Below are positions 29,881-40,822 of a stretch of DNA of 64,000 bases, one piece after another. Under the pieces are notes generated by a model that searched no databases, was not told the origin of the DNA, and saw only the letters and a program-made list of their open reading frames with translations. The stretch spans positions 1 to 64,000 of the forward strand of contig CALGAN010000048.1 in NCBI GenBank assembly GCA_937951875.1, in the 5' to 3' direction. Numbering within the stretch: the first letter of the stretch is position 1; the number at the start of each line of letters is the position of its first letter. The stretch is from an uncultured Alkalilimnicola sp. Lineage in GTDB: Bacteria > Pseudomonadota > Gammaproteobacteria > Nitrococcales > AK92. A program made the position numbers and the translations under genes.

Positions 29881-29957
29881 TGCGGGGCGGAGCAGTCCGG
29901 CAGCCGGTCGGGTTTCCGGCCCGAGTGTCGTCGGGTCCAATCCTATCCTCGCTACCA
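29881..29957 (+). pseudogene. Degenerate initiator tRNA (fMet-type) gene, anticodon lost
   Basis: The 77-nt segment aligns without gaps to my recalled E. coli initiator tRNA, with roughly 70 percent identity by hand count. The acceptor stem is kept (TGCGGGG/CCTCGCT) with the initiator-type 1-72 mismatch, as are the three G:C pairs of the initiator anticodon stem (TCGGG/CCCGA) and an encoded ACCA. The anticodon loop, however, reads TTTCCGG instead of CTCATAA, so CAU is replaced by UCC. The D-stem has two mismatches, the T-stem one, and T54 is G. It sits just upstream of rimP, where metY lies in E. coli. It cannot work as an initiator. It is either a decayed gene or a tRNA-like RNA, because a promoter and terminator remain. 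Confidence 0.75.
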
Positions 29958-29968
29958 AGACCTTTAAG

Positions 29969-29993
29969 AAAGGGCCGTACACGGCCTTTTTTT
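29969..29993 (+). terminator. Rho-independent terminator after the tRNA-like gene
   Basis: GGCCG (29973-29977), loop TACA, CGGCC (29982-29986), flanked by A/T pairs and followed by seven T (29987-29993). Confidence 0.8.
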
Positions 29994-30055
29994 ATACGCG
30001 CGGCTGGCCGGCGCCCTCGAAAGGCGGCGCGGGGTGGCGGTGGCGTTTCCGGTGG

Positions 30056-30077
30056 TGGGCCCTGGGGCCCATTTTTT
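30056..30077 (+). terminator. Second intrinsic terminator in the rimP leader
   Basis: TGGGCC (30056-30061), loop CTGG, GGCCCA (30066-30071), then six T (30072-30077). It ends only 24 nt before the rimP ATG, with no obvious promoter between, so it probably attenuates read-through into rimP-nusA-infB. Confidence 0.65.
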
Positions 30078-30101
30078 GTTTTTGCACCGTTTGCAGGGAT
30101 T

Positions 30102-30584
30102 ATGGTGCGAACTACCGAAGTATTGAACACGTTGCTCGAACCGGTGGTTACCGCCATGGGCTACGAGTTGGTCGGCATCGAGTTCCGCGCCAATCCTCGG
30201 AACTCGTTGCTGCGGATTTACATCGATAAGCCGGAAGGGGTCAGCGTCGACGACTGCGCGCTCGTGAGCCACCAGGTCAGCGGCGTGCTGGACGTGGAAG
30301 ATCCGATTCCGGGTCGCTATACGCTGGAGGTGTCATCCCCCGGACTCGATCGGCCTATCTTTAAAGCGAGCGATTACGATCGGTTCGCCGGCGAGCGTAT
30401 CCGGGTGCGGCTGCAGGGCCTCTACGAGGGGCGGCGCCGAGTGCTAGGCGTGCTGCGTGGGCTGCGCGGCGATAGCGTGGTGATTGAAGAAAACGGAGTC
30501 GAGATCGAAGTGCCGCTCGGCCAGATTGAGAAAGCCAATCTGGAGCTGGAGCCCCGCGATCGCGCAGATGGAGACGGAAAATGA
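30102..30584 (+). CDS. rimP: Ribosome maturation factor RimP
   Basis: RimP assists 30S subunit assembly. The 160-residue protein has an N-terminal alpha/beta domain (GYELVGIEFRANPRNSLLRIYID, CALVSHQVSGVLD, YTLEVSSPGLDRPI) and a C-terminal SH3-like barrel (about residues 90-155). GCAGGGA precedes the ATG. The stop overlaps the nusA start (ATGA). It heads the conserved rimP-nusA-infB operon. Confidence 0.96.
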   Translation: MVRTTEVLNTLLEPVVTAMGYELVGIEFRANPRNSLLRIYIDKPEGVSVDDCALVSHQVSGVLDVEDPIPGRYTLEVSSPGLDRPIFKASDYDRFAGERIRVRLQGLYEGRRRVLGVLRGLRGDSVVIEENGVEIEVPLGQIEKANLELEPRDRADGDGK

Positions 30585-32074
30585 GTAAAGAGATCCTGCT
30601 GGTTGTGGAAGCCATCTCGAACGAGAAGGGCGTGGACAAAGGGGTCATCTTTGAGGCCATCGAGGCTGCGCTCGCTTCGGCAACCAAGAAGCGGCAGTCC
30701 GAAGAGATCGACGTGCGCGTTAGCATCGACCGCAAGAGCGGCGAATATGTCACTTTCCGGCGCTGGCATGTGGTCGAGGACGGCGCCGAAATCGAGAATC
30801 CGCAGCAGCAGCTGCCGCTGAGCGAGGCGCGCCGGCGCAAGGCTGACGCCCAAGTCGGCGATGTGATCGAAGAGCCGATGGAGTCGGTGGAGTTCGGTCG
30901 CATCGCCGCCCAGACCGCCAAGCAGGTGATCGTACAGAAGGTGCGCGAGGCCGAGCGCGCCAAGATCGTGGAGGCGTACAAGAGCCGCAAGGGCGAGCTG
31001 ATCACCGGCATTGTCAAGCGGGTCGAGCGCGGCAACGTGTACCTCGACATGGGCGCCAACGCCGAGGCCTTCGTTGCCCGCGAGGACATGATTCCGCGCG
31101 AGGCGGTGCGCACCGGTGACCGCCTGCGCGGTTATCTCAAGGACGTTCGCCACGAGCCGCGCGGTCCGCAGCTGTTCGTCAGCCGCACCGCGCCCGAGTT
31201 CCTGATCGAGCTGTTCAAGCTCGAAGTGCCGGAAGTCGGGCAGGGCCTGATCGAGATTCACGGCGCCGCCCGCGATCCCGGGCAGCGGGCGAAGATCGCG
31301 GTCAGCTCCAACGATCCGCGCATCGATCCGGTCGGCGCCTGCGTGGGCATGCGCGGTTCGCGCGTGCAGGCGGTGTCGAACGAGCTGGCGGGCGAGCGTA
31401 TCGATATCATCCTGTGGGACGAGAATCCGGCGCAGTTCGTGATCAACGCCATGGCGCCGGCCGAGGTGCTGTCCATCGTGGTCGACGAGGACAAGCGCAG
31501 CATGGACATCGCGGTGGCCGAGGAGCAGCTGTCGCAGGCCATCGGCCGCGGCGGGCAGAACGTGCGTCTGGCCTCTGAGCTGACCGGCTGGGAGCTCAAC
31601 GTCATGACCGCCGCCGAGGCCGAGGCGAAGAGCTCCGCCGAGGCCGCCCAGCTGCAGAAGCTGTTCATGGAGTCGCTCGACATCGACGAGGAGGTGGCGG
31701 CGATCCTGGTGCAAGAGGGGTTCTCCAGTCTGGAGGAAATCGCCTACGTGCCGACTGCCGAGCTGCTGGAGATCGAGGAATTCGACGAGGCGATGGTCGA
31801 GGAACTGCGGGCGCGGGCGCGCGACGCGCTGGCCAATCGCGGCAGCAGCGAGGGAGAGCAGGGCGGCGGAACGCCCAAGGACGACCTGCGCAACATGGAA
31901 GGCATGGACGAGGCGCTGCTGGAGGCCCTGGCCAAGCGCGGCATTCTGTCCATGGAAGATTTGGCCGAGCAGTCCATCGACGATCTGATGGAGCTCGAAG
32001 GGATGACCGAGGAGCGCGCCGCGGCTTTGATCATGAAGGCGCGCGAGCCCTGGTTTGCGGAAGGCAATGCCTGA
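30581..32074 (+). CDS. nusA: Transcription termination/antitermination factor NusA
   Basis: NusA binds RNA polymerase and modulates pausing, intrinsic termination and lambda-type antitermination. The 497 residues comprise the N-terminal polymerase-binding domain (1-130), S1 domain (GIVKRVERGNVYLDMG), and KH1/KH2 (VGACVGMRGSRVQAV and QAIGRGGQNVRLASELTGW). Two acidic AR repeats occupy about residues 360-495. The AR repeats make it the gamma/beta-proteobacterial type, as in E. coli (495). Confidence 0.97.
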   Translation: MSKEILLVVEAISNEKGVDKGVIFEAIEAALASATKKRQSEEIDVRVSIDRKSGEYVTFRRWHVVEDGAEIENPQQQLPLSEARRRKADAQVGDVIEEPMESVEFGRIAAQTAKQVIVQKVREAERAKIVEAYKSRKGELITGIVKRVERGNVYLDMGANAEAFVAREDMIPREAVRTGDRLRGYLKDVRHEPRGPQLFVSRTAPEFLIELFKLEVPEVGQGLIEIHGAARDPGQRAKIAVSSNDPRIDPVGACVGMRGSRVQAVSNELAGERIDIILWDENPAQFVINAMAPAEVLSIVVDEDKRSMDIAVAEEQLSQAIGRGGQNVRLASELTGWELNVMTAAEAEAKSSAEAAQLQKLFMESLDIDEEVAAILVQEGFSSLEEIAYVPTAELLEIEEFDEAMVEELRARARDALANRGSSEGEQGGGTPKDDLRNMEGMDEALLEALAKRGILSMEDLAEQSIDDLMELEGMTEERAAALIMKAREPWFAEGNA

Positions 32075-32110
32075 CTGACACCGGCGTCCGCGAGCAACCA
32101 AAGTCCCGAG

Positions 32111-32132
32111 GCGCCCGGCACCGTCCGGGCGC
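32111..32132 (+). other. Hairpin between nusA and infB
   Basis: GCGCCCGG (32111-32118), loop CACCGT, CCGGGCGC (32125-32132), perfect 8-bp stem with no T-run. It lies 21 nt before the infB start and probably affects mRNA processing or partial termination. Confidence 0.45.
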
Positions 32133-32153
32133 GTTACACGGGGGAGACGAGAA

Positions 32154-34772
<2,619 letters not shown>

Positions 34773-34775
34773 ACG

Positions 34776-35159
34776 ATGCCCAGGGACTTTCCTCGTACCA
34801 GAAGGCTTGGTGATCAGATCCAGCGGGAGTTGGCCGATCTCATCCGCGATGAGATCGACGACCCCCGCGTGGGGATGGTGACGGTGTCCGGCGTCGAGGT
34901 CACCCGCGACCTGGCCCACGCCAAGGTGTTCGTCGCCGTGCTCGGCGCCGACGACGAGCAGATCCGGGCAACGCTCGAGGGGCTGAGCCGGGCCGCCGGT
35001 TATCTGCGTAAGCTGCTGGGGCAGCGGCTGCACGTGCGGACCGTGCCTCAGCTTCACTTCCATTACGACGAGTCGTTCGACCGCGGCGCGCGTCTATCCA
35101 GGCTGATCGACGACGCCATGTCGCGCGAGCGCAACGGCGAGTCGGGCGAATCGGATTGA
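34776..35159 (+). CDS. rbfA: 30S ribosome-binding factor RbfA
   Basis: RbfA is a cold-response 30S maturation factor with a KH-like fold. The 127-residue protein has RRLGDQIQRELADLIRDEIDDPRVGMVTVSGVE, quoted here as two joined blocks, then DLAHAKVFVAVLG and VPQLHFHYDESFDRG. It starts 3 nt after infB. The C-terminus is short and charged. Confidence 0.96.
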   Translation: MPRDFPRTRRLGDQIQRELADLIRDEIDDPRVGMVTVSGVEVTRDLAHAKVFVAVLGADDEQIRATLEGLSRAAGYLRKLLGQRLHVRTVPQLHFHYDESFDRGARLSRLIDDAMSRERNGESGESD

Positions 35160-35167
35160 GTCGGATA

Positions 35168-35186
35168 CGGGCCCGGTGAGGGCCCG
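35168..35186 (+). other. Hairpin between rbfA and truB
   Basis: CGGGCCC (35168-35174), loop GGTGA, GGGCCCG (35180-35186), 7-bp GC stem without a T-run, 12 nt before the truB ATG. Confidence 0.4.
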
Positions 35187-35198
35187 CGGAATTCGTTC

Positions 35199-36113
35199 AT
35201 GGCACGTATTCCTAAGCGCCATGTCGACGGCATCGTGCTGCTCGACAAACCCAGTGGTATGACGTCCAATGCCGCGCTGCAGACGGTGCGGCGCCTGCTC
35301 AACGCTGCCAAGGCGGGCCATACCGGCAGCCTTGATCCGCTGGCGACGGGGCTGCTGCCGCTGTGCTTCGGTGAGGCCACTAAGGTGTCGGGGTTCCTGC
35401 TGGACGCCGACAAACGCTATCGGGTGACGGTGAAGCTGGGCGAGCGCACCGATACCGGCGACAGCGACGGCGAGGTGATCGAGTCGCGGCCGGTGGCGGT
35501 GGACCGCGCGCAGGTCGAGGAGGCTCTCGCCGCCTTCCGCGGCCCGATCGAGCAGCTGCCGCCCATGTATTCGGCGGTGCGCCATCAGGGCCAGCGGCTG
35601 TACGAGCTCGCCCGTCAGGGCGTGGAGGTGGAGCGCACGCCGCGCACCGTGACCATTTACGAGCTGACCTTGGTCGAGTTCCGATCGCCGGAGCTGGTGC
35701 TGGACGTCCACTGCTCGAAGGGCACCTACGTCCGCAGCCTGGCCGAGAGCCTGGGCGAGCGGCTCGGCTGCGGCGCCCATGTCACCGCCTTGCGCCGCAC
35801 CGGCCTCGGTCCGTTCGACGCGGAGCGGATGGTTACCCTGGAGCAGCTGCGGGCCTTGGCCGAGCGGGGGCAGGAAGAGCTCGATAAGGTCTTGCTTCCC
35901 ATGGACATCGCCCTTAAGGATTGGCCCGAGCTGCGTCTACACGGTGATGCCGCTTATTATTTATGCCAGGGCCAGCCGGTATTCGTACCGCAGGCGCCTA
36001 GCGACGGACTGGTAAGGCTATACGGAGGCGGTCGTTTTCTCGGGATCGGGATCATTCAAAGCGATGGGCGGGTGGCTCCCAAGCGCTTGCTGGCGCGGCC
36101 TGCCGGAAGCTGA
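35199..36113 (+). CDS. truB: tRNA pseudouridine-55 synthase
   Basis: TruB isomerises U55 in the T-loop of tRNAs and acts as a tRNA chaperone. The 304-residue protein shows KPSGMTSNAALQTVRR, the catalytic Asp46 in HTGSLDPLATGLLPLC, KRYRVTVKLGERTDTGD and the late CSKGTYVRSLAESLG. The C-terminal ~60 residues form a PUA-like domain. It is the last gene of the rimP-truB group; a moderate terminator follows. Confidence 0.97.
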   Translation: MARIPKRHVDGIVLLDKPSGMTSNAALQTVRRLLNAAKAGHTGSLDPLATGLLPLCFGEATKVSGFLLDADKRYRVTVKLGERTDTGDSDGEVIESRPVAVDRAQVEEALAAFRGPIEQLPPMYSAVRHQGQRLYELARQGVEVERTPRTVTIYELTLVEFRSPELVLDVHCSKGTYVRSLAESLGERLGCGAHVTALRRTGLGPFDAERMVTLEQLRALAERGQEELDKVLLPMDIALKDWPELRLHGDAAYYLCQGQPVFVPQAPSDGLVRLYGGGRFLGIGIIQSDGRVAPKRLLARPAGS

Positions 36114-36143
36114 AAAAACCGTTGCGGGATAGGCCAGTTAGCT

Positions 36144-36171
36144 TGTTTGACAGGCGCTCCGGGGCTACAAT
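36144..36171 (+). promoter_or_regulatory. Putative promoter of rpsO-pnp
   Basis: TACAAT (36166-36171) is a five-of-six -10. The best -35 at workable distance is TTGTTT (36144-36149, 16-bp spacer). A perfect TTGACA at 36147-36152 is only 13 bp away and too close to be used as such. The start would be near 36178, in front of a T7 tract. Confidence 0.4.
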
Positions 36172-36185
36172 GTGCCTCTTTTTTT
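36152..36185 (+). terminator. Probable terminator of truB (overlaps rpsO promoter)
   Basis: AGGCGC (36152-36157) pairs with GTGCCT (36172-36177), including one G:T, across a 14-nt loop, then C and seven T (36179-36185). The loop contains the TACAAT that is the likely -10 of rpsO. Confidence 0.45.
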
Positions 36186-36190
36186 AGGGG

Positions 36191-36235
36191 AGCCTGTCGG
36201 CCTTGTTGCCGGGGCGGTATCAAGCCCAACAGGCT
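36191..36235 (+). promoter_or_regulatory. Structured rpsO leader, possible S15 autoregulatory element
   Basis: AGCCTGT (36191-36197) pairs with ACAGGCT (36229-36235), enclosing an inner GGGC/GCCC helix (36212-36215 and 36224-36227) with an 8-nt loop. It lies just upstream of the rpsO ribosome binding site CAGGAG (36259-36264). S15 represses its own translation through varied leader structures in several bacteria, which fits this position. Confidence 0.4.
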
Positions 36236-36270
36236 TCCAGACTTGGTTTAGGAAAAGTCAGGAGTATTTA

Positions 36271-36543
36271 ATGTCTTCTCTCACTGCTGCTCAGAAGAGC
36301 GACATCGTCAAGAACTTCCAGCGTTCCGAGAAGGACACTGGTTCCACCGAAGTTCAGGTCGCTCTGCTCACGGCCCGTATCGAGCATCTGACCAACCACT
36401 TCGCGACCCACAAGCAGGATCACCATTCCCGCCAGGGTCTGCTGCGGCTGGTCAGCCAGCGCCGCAAGCTGCTCGACTACCTGAAGCGCACCGATGTGAG
36501 CCGCTATCAGGCTCTGATCGAGCGCCTCGGTCTCCGTAAGTAA
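36271..36543 (+). CDS. rpsO: 30S ribosomal protein S15
   Basis: This 90-residue primary 16S rRNA-binding protein of the 30S platform also forms an intersubunit bridge. It has the classic KSDIVKNFQRSEKDTGSTEVQ, LLTARIEHLTNHFATHKQDHHSRQGL (given in joined parts) and RRKLLDYLKRTDVSRYQALI. The ATG at 36271 with CAGGAG upstream matches the E. coli start. It is followed by pnp, as in most gammaproteobacteria. Confidence 0.98.
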   Translation: MSSLTAAQKSDIVKNFQRSEKDTGSTEVQVALLTARIEHLTNHFATHKQDHHSRQGLLRLVSQRRKLLDYLKRTDVSRYQALIERLGLRK

Positions 36544-36571
36544 GCCTCGCAGCCGCGGATTGAGTGCTAGA

Positions 36572-38659
<2,088 letters not shown>

Positions 38660-38679
38660 CCTCCGACGCCATTCCTCTT

Positions 38680-38705
38680 AAAAAAGGCCCGTCAGGGCCT
38701 TTTTT
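38680..38705 (+). terminator. Rho-independent terminator of rpsO-pnp
   Basis: A6GGCCC (38680-38690), loop GTCA, GGGCC then T6 (38695-38705). Confidence 0.9.
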
Positions 38706-38781
38706 ATTGGCTGCGGCGTTTGCATCCCGGACCGATGCCGCCAGATTAGATCCGCCATTCGCCGCGGATGAGGGAGAGAGC

Positions 38782-39441
38782 GTGAAGGCAACGCGCTTTC
38801 GCGACCGCGTGGAGGCGGGCCAGCGGCTGGCCGAGGCGCTGCGCCGCTACGCCGGTCAGGACGATGTGCTGGTGCTGGCGCTGCCGCGCGGCGGCGTGCC
38901 GGTCGCCGCCGAGCTGGCCGATGCCTTGGGAGCGCCGCTCGATCTGATGCTGGTGCGCAAGCTGGGGACCCCGGGGCACGAGGAATTGGCGCTGGGCGCC
39001 ATCGCCAGCGGCGGCGCCATCGTATTCAACGACGACTTGCTGGCCGCGCTGGGCATCGCCAGGGACACCATCGACGCGATCATCGAGCGCGAACGCAAGG
39101 AGTTGGCCCGCCGGGATTACGCCTATCGCGGCGCGCGGCCGCCGCCGGAGGTCGCCGGGAAAACCGTGCTGCTGGTGGACGACGGGCTGGCCACCGGTGC
39201 GACCATGCGCGCCGCGGTGCAGGCGCTGCGCCGCCAGCGGCCGGGAAGGGTGGTGGTGGCCGTGCCGGTGGCGCCGCCCGACACCGTGGAGCGGCTCCGC
39301 GCCGAGGTCGACGAGGTGGTGGCGTTGGCTACGCCCGAGCCGTTCTTCGGCGTCGGCCATTGGTATCAGGATTTCAGCCAGACGTCTGACGAGGAGGTGC
39401 GGGCGCACCTGGCCCGTCATTGGAAGGCGTCCAATAGGTAG
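38782..39441 (+). CDS. Phosphoribosyltransferase-family protein
   Basis: This 219-residue protein has the type I PRTase fold, with the PRPP-binding motif TVLLVDDGLATGATMRAA at about residues 130-147. The N-terminal LALPRGGVPVAAELADALG and LMLVRKLGTPGHEELALGAI match the family of broadly annotated phosphoribosyltransferases often linked to stress or hydrolase domains. The substrate is unknown. The GTG at 38782 follows GAGGGAGAG at good distance; upstream in-frame codons run into the pnp terminator. Its last 25 bp overlap the end of the opposite PAP2 gene. Confidence 0.85.
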   Translation: MKATRFRDRVEAGQRLAEALRRYAGQDDVLVLALPRGGVPVAAELADALGAPLDLMLVRKLGTPGHEELALGAIASGGAIVFNDDLLAALGIARDTIDAIIERERKELARRDYAYRGARPPPEVAGKTVLLVDDGLATGATMRAAVQALRRQRPGRVVVAVPVAPPDTVERLRAEVDEVVALATPEPFFGVGHWYQDFSQTSDEEVRAHLARHWKASNR

Positions 39442-39968
39442 ATACCGGCGCTCGCCAGACCGCCGCCGATGGCCGCGCCGGCGGCCACGTCGCTGGGGTA
39501 GTGCAGACCGAGCATTACCCGGGACGTCGCCACCAGCAACGCGAACGGCACCACCAGCCAGCCGAGCTCGGGGAAGTGGAACAGCGTCAGCACCGAGAAG
39601 GCGGTGGCGTGCAGGGTATGGCCGGACGGAAAGCTATAGCGGTCCAGCGGCGGCGTGCGGCAACGGATCGCCGGCCAGGAGACGTAGGGCCGCTCGCGCA
39701 TCAGGCGGTGCTTGATGGCCTTGTATACCGCCACGCCGACCAATCCCACCAATACCATGTGCACCGTCGGCGGCACGGCGCTCGGCCCGTAGGCGAGCGG
39801 CAGCGCCGCCAGCAGCGTGTACCAGAACGCCCCGTTGCCCAGGCGGCTGATCGCGGCGAAGAAGGTCCAGACCGCCCTGCGCTGGGCGGCGCGGTTGACG
39901 AGCAGGCAGAGCGTGAATTCCGCTTGGTCGAATCGGGCGAAGAGGCTTGTCGTTTTCGCTTCGGCCAT
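39417..39968 (-). CDS. PAP2-family membrane phosphatase
   Basis: This integral membrane phosphatase of 183 residues has five or six hydrophobic segments and the three acid-phosphatase motifs: KHRLMRERP, YSFPSGHTLHA, and SRVMLGLHYPSDVAAG. Relatives dephosphorylate undecaprenyl pyrophosphate or phosphatidylglycerol phosphate; which applies here is unknown. I prefer the ATG at 39968 because of a GGGATGG sequence just upstream; the ATG at 39998 would add ten residues. Its 3' end overlaps the convergent phosphoribosyltransferase gene. Confidence 0.88.
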   Translation of the reverse strand: MAEAKTTSLFARFDQAEFTLCLLVNRAAQRRAVWTFFAAISRLGNGAFWYTLLAALPLAYGPSAVPPTVHMVLVGLVGVAVYKAIKHRLMRERPYVSWPAIRCRTPPLDRYSFPSGHTLHATAFSVLTLFHFPELGWLVVPFALLVATSRVMLGLHYPSDVAAGAAIGGGLASAGIYLLDAFQ

Positions 39969-40118
39969 GGTCCATCCCGTATCCGTGGCGTCTCCCATGC
40001 CGGCAACGGTCCGTGGGTTCCCGGCGTGGGCGGACTGGCATAGCGGGGCGCAAGTCCTTGCGAGCGAAGCCCTCGACGGACGTCACGAAAAATGAGGATG
40101 AGGGGAGGGGCTATTCAA

Positions 40119-40143
40119 GGCCGGCGGTCCGCGCCCGCCGGCC
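40119..40143 (-). terminator. GC hairpin after the exonuclease gene
   Basis: GGCCGGCGG (40119-40127), loop TCCGCGC, CCGCCGGCC (40135-40143), a 9-bp stem 10 nt beyond the exonuclease stop. It has no adjacent U-run. Confidence 0.4.
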
Positions 40144-40153
40144 GCGTCGAGGT

Positions 40154-40822
40154 TCAATGCGGCAGCCGCGCGTACTCCAGCTGCCGGGCGGTGCGGGAGT
40201 GGGCGAGCAGTTGGCCGAGGGTGGCGATGCCGCGGCGCTGGGCATGGCGCAATACCACCAGCAGCAGTTCCGCGGTGGCCAGGGCGTCGGCGGCGGCATT
40301 GTGGCGGGTGCTGGCGTGCAGGCCGAAGTGCGACAGCCAGTGGTCCAGACCGGCATTGGGCGGTAGTGCGTCCGGCAGCAGCGCCGGCGCGATCTCGGCC
40401 AGATCGAGGAACAGCGGGTCGAAGCCGTGACTCAGGTAAAGCCTGATCGCCCGCTGCAGCATGCGCCGATCGAACGGGGCGTGGAACGCCACCAGCGGAC
40501 TGTCATCGCAGAATCCGAGGAAGTCGGCCAGGGCCTGGCGGGGATCGCAGCCGGTGGCCAGCTGGGTCGGGGTGATGCCGTGGATGAGAATGCCGCCGAC
40601 TGTGCCGTCGGTCGGCCGGCGCAGGGTGCGCTCGAACTGTTCGTGCAGGGCGATGCGCTGATTCCGCACGGCCACCGCGCCGATCGACAGCAGGTGGTCG
40701 CGCTCGGTATCGAGGCCGGTGGTCTCCACGTCCACCACCACCAGGCGGGCGGTGGCCAGCGGCTGGTCTTTCAGGCGCCGCGTCTGGCGGCGCCGGGCGA
40801 TGAGCTGTTCAAGCCAGATCAT
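40154..40822 (-). CDS. DEDDh-type 3'-5' exonuclease (DnaQ-like)
   Basis: This 222-residue exonuclease-fold protein resembles the DNA polymerase III epsilon domain. ExoI VVDVETTGLD supplies D and E, ExoII is in AFHAPFDRRML, and ExoIII HNAAADALATAELLL provides the final H and D. A basic N-terminal extension (about 30 residues) precedes the domain. The ATG overlaps the stop of the CBS/nucleotidyltransferase gene as ATGA, so the two are coupled. From general knowledge, this pair is often found next to acs/actP genes in proteobacteria. That suggests a nucleotide-signalling or regulatory role rather than replication proofreading, but this is inference. Confidence 0.88.
   Translation of the reverse strand: MIWLEQLIARRRQTRRLKDQPLATARLVVVDVETTGLDTERDHLLSIGAVAVRNQRIALHEQFERTLRRPTDGTVGGILIHGITPTQLATGCDPRQALADFLGFCDDSPLVAFHAPFDRRMLQRAIRLYLSHGFDPLFLDLAEIAPALLPDALPPNAGLDHWLSHFGLHASTRHNAAADALATAELLLVVLRHAQRRGIATLGQLLAHSRTARQLEYARLPH

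Noticed and set aside
36147..36152. Perfect TTGACA as the -35 of rpsO
   Set aside because: Only 13 bp separate it from TACAAT, too short for a sigma-70 promoter. An overlapping TTGTTT at 16 bp is more plausible.
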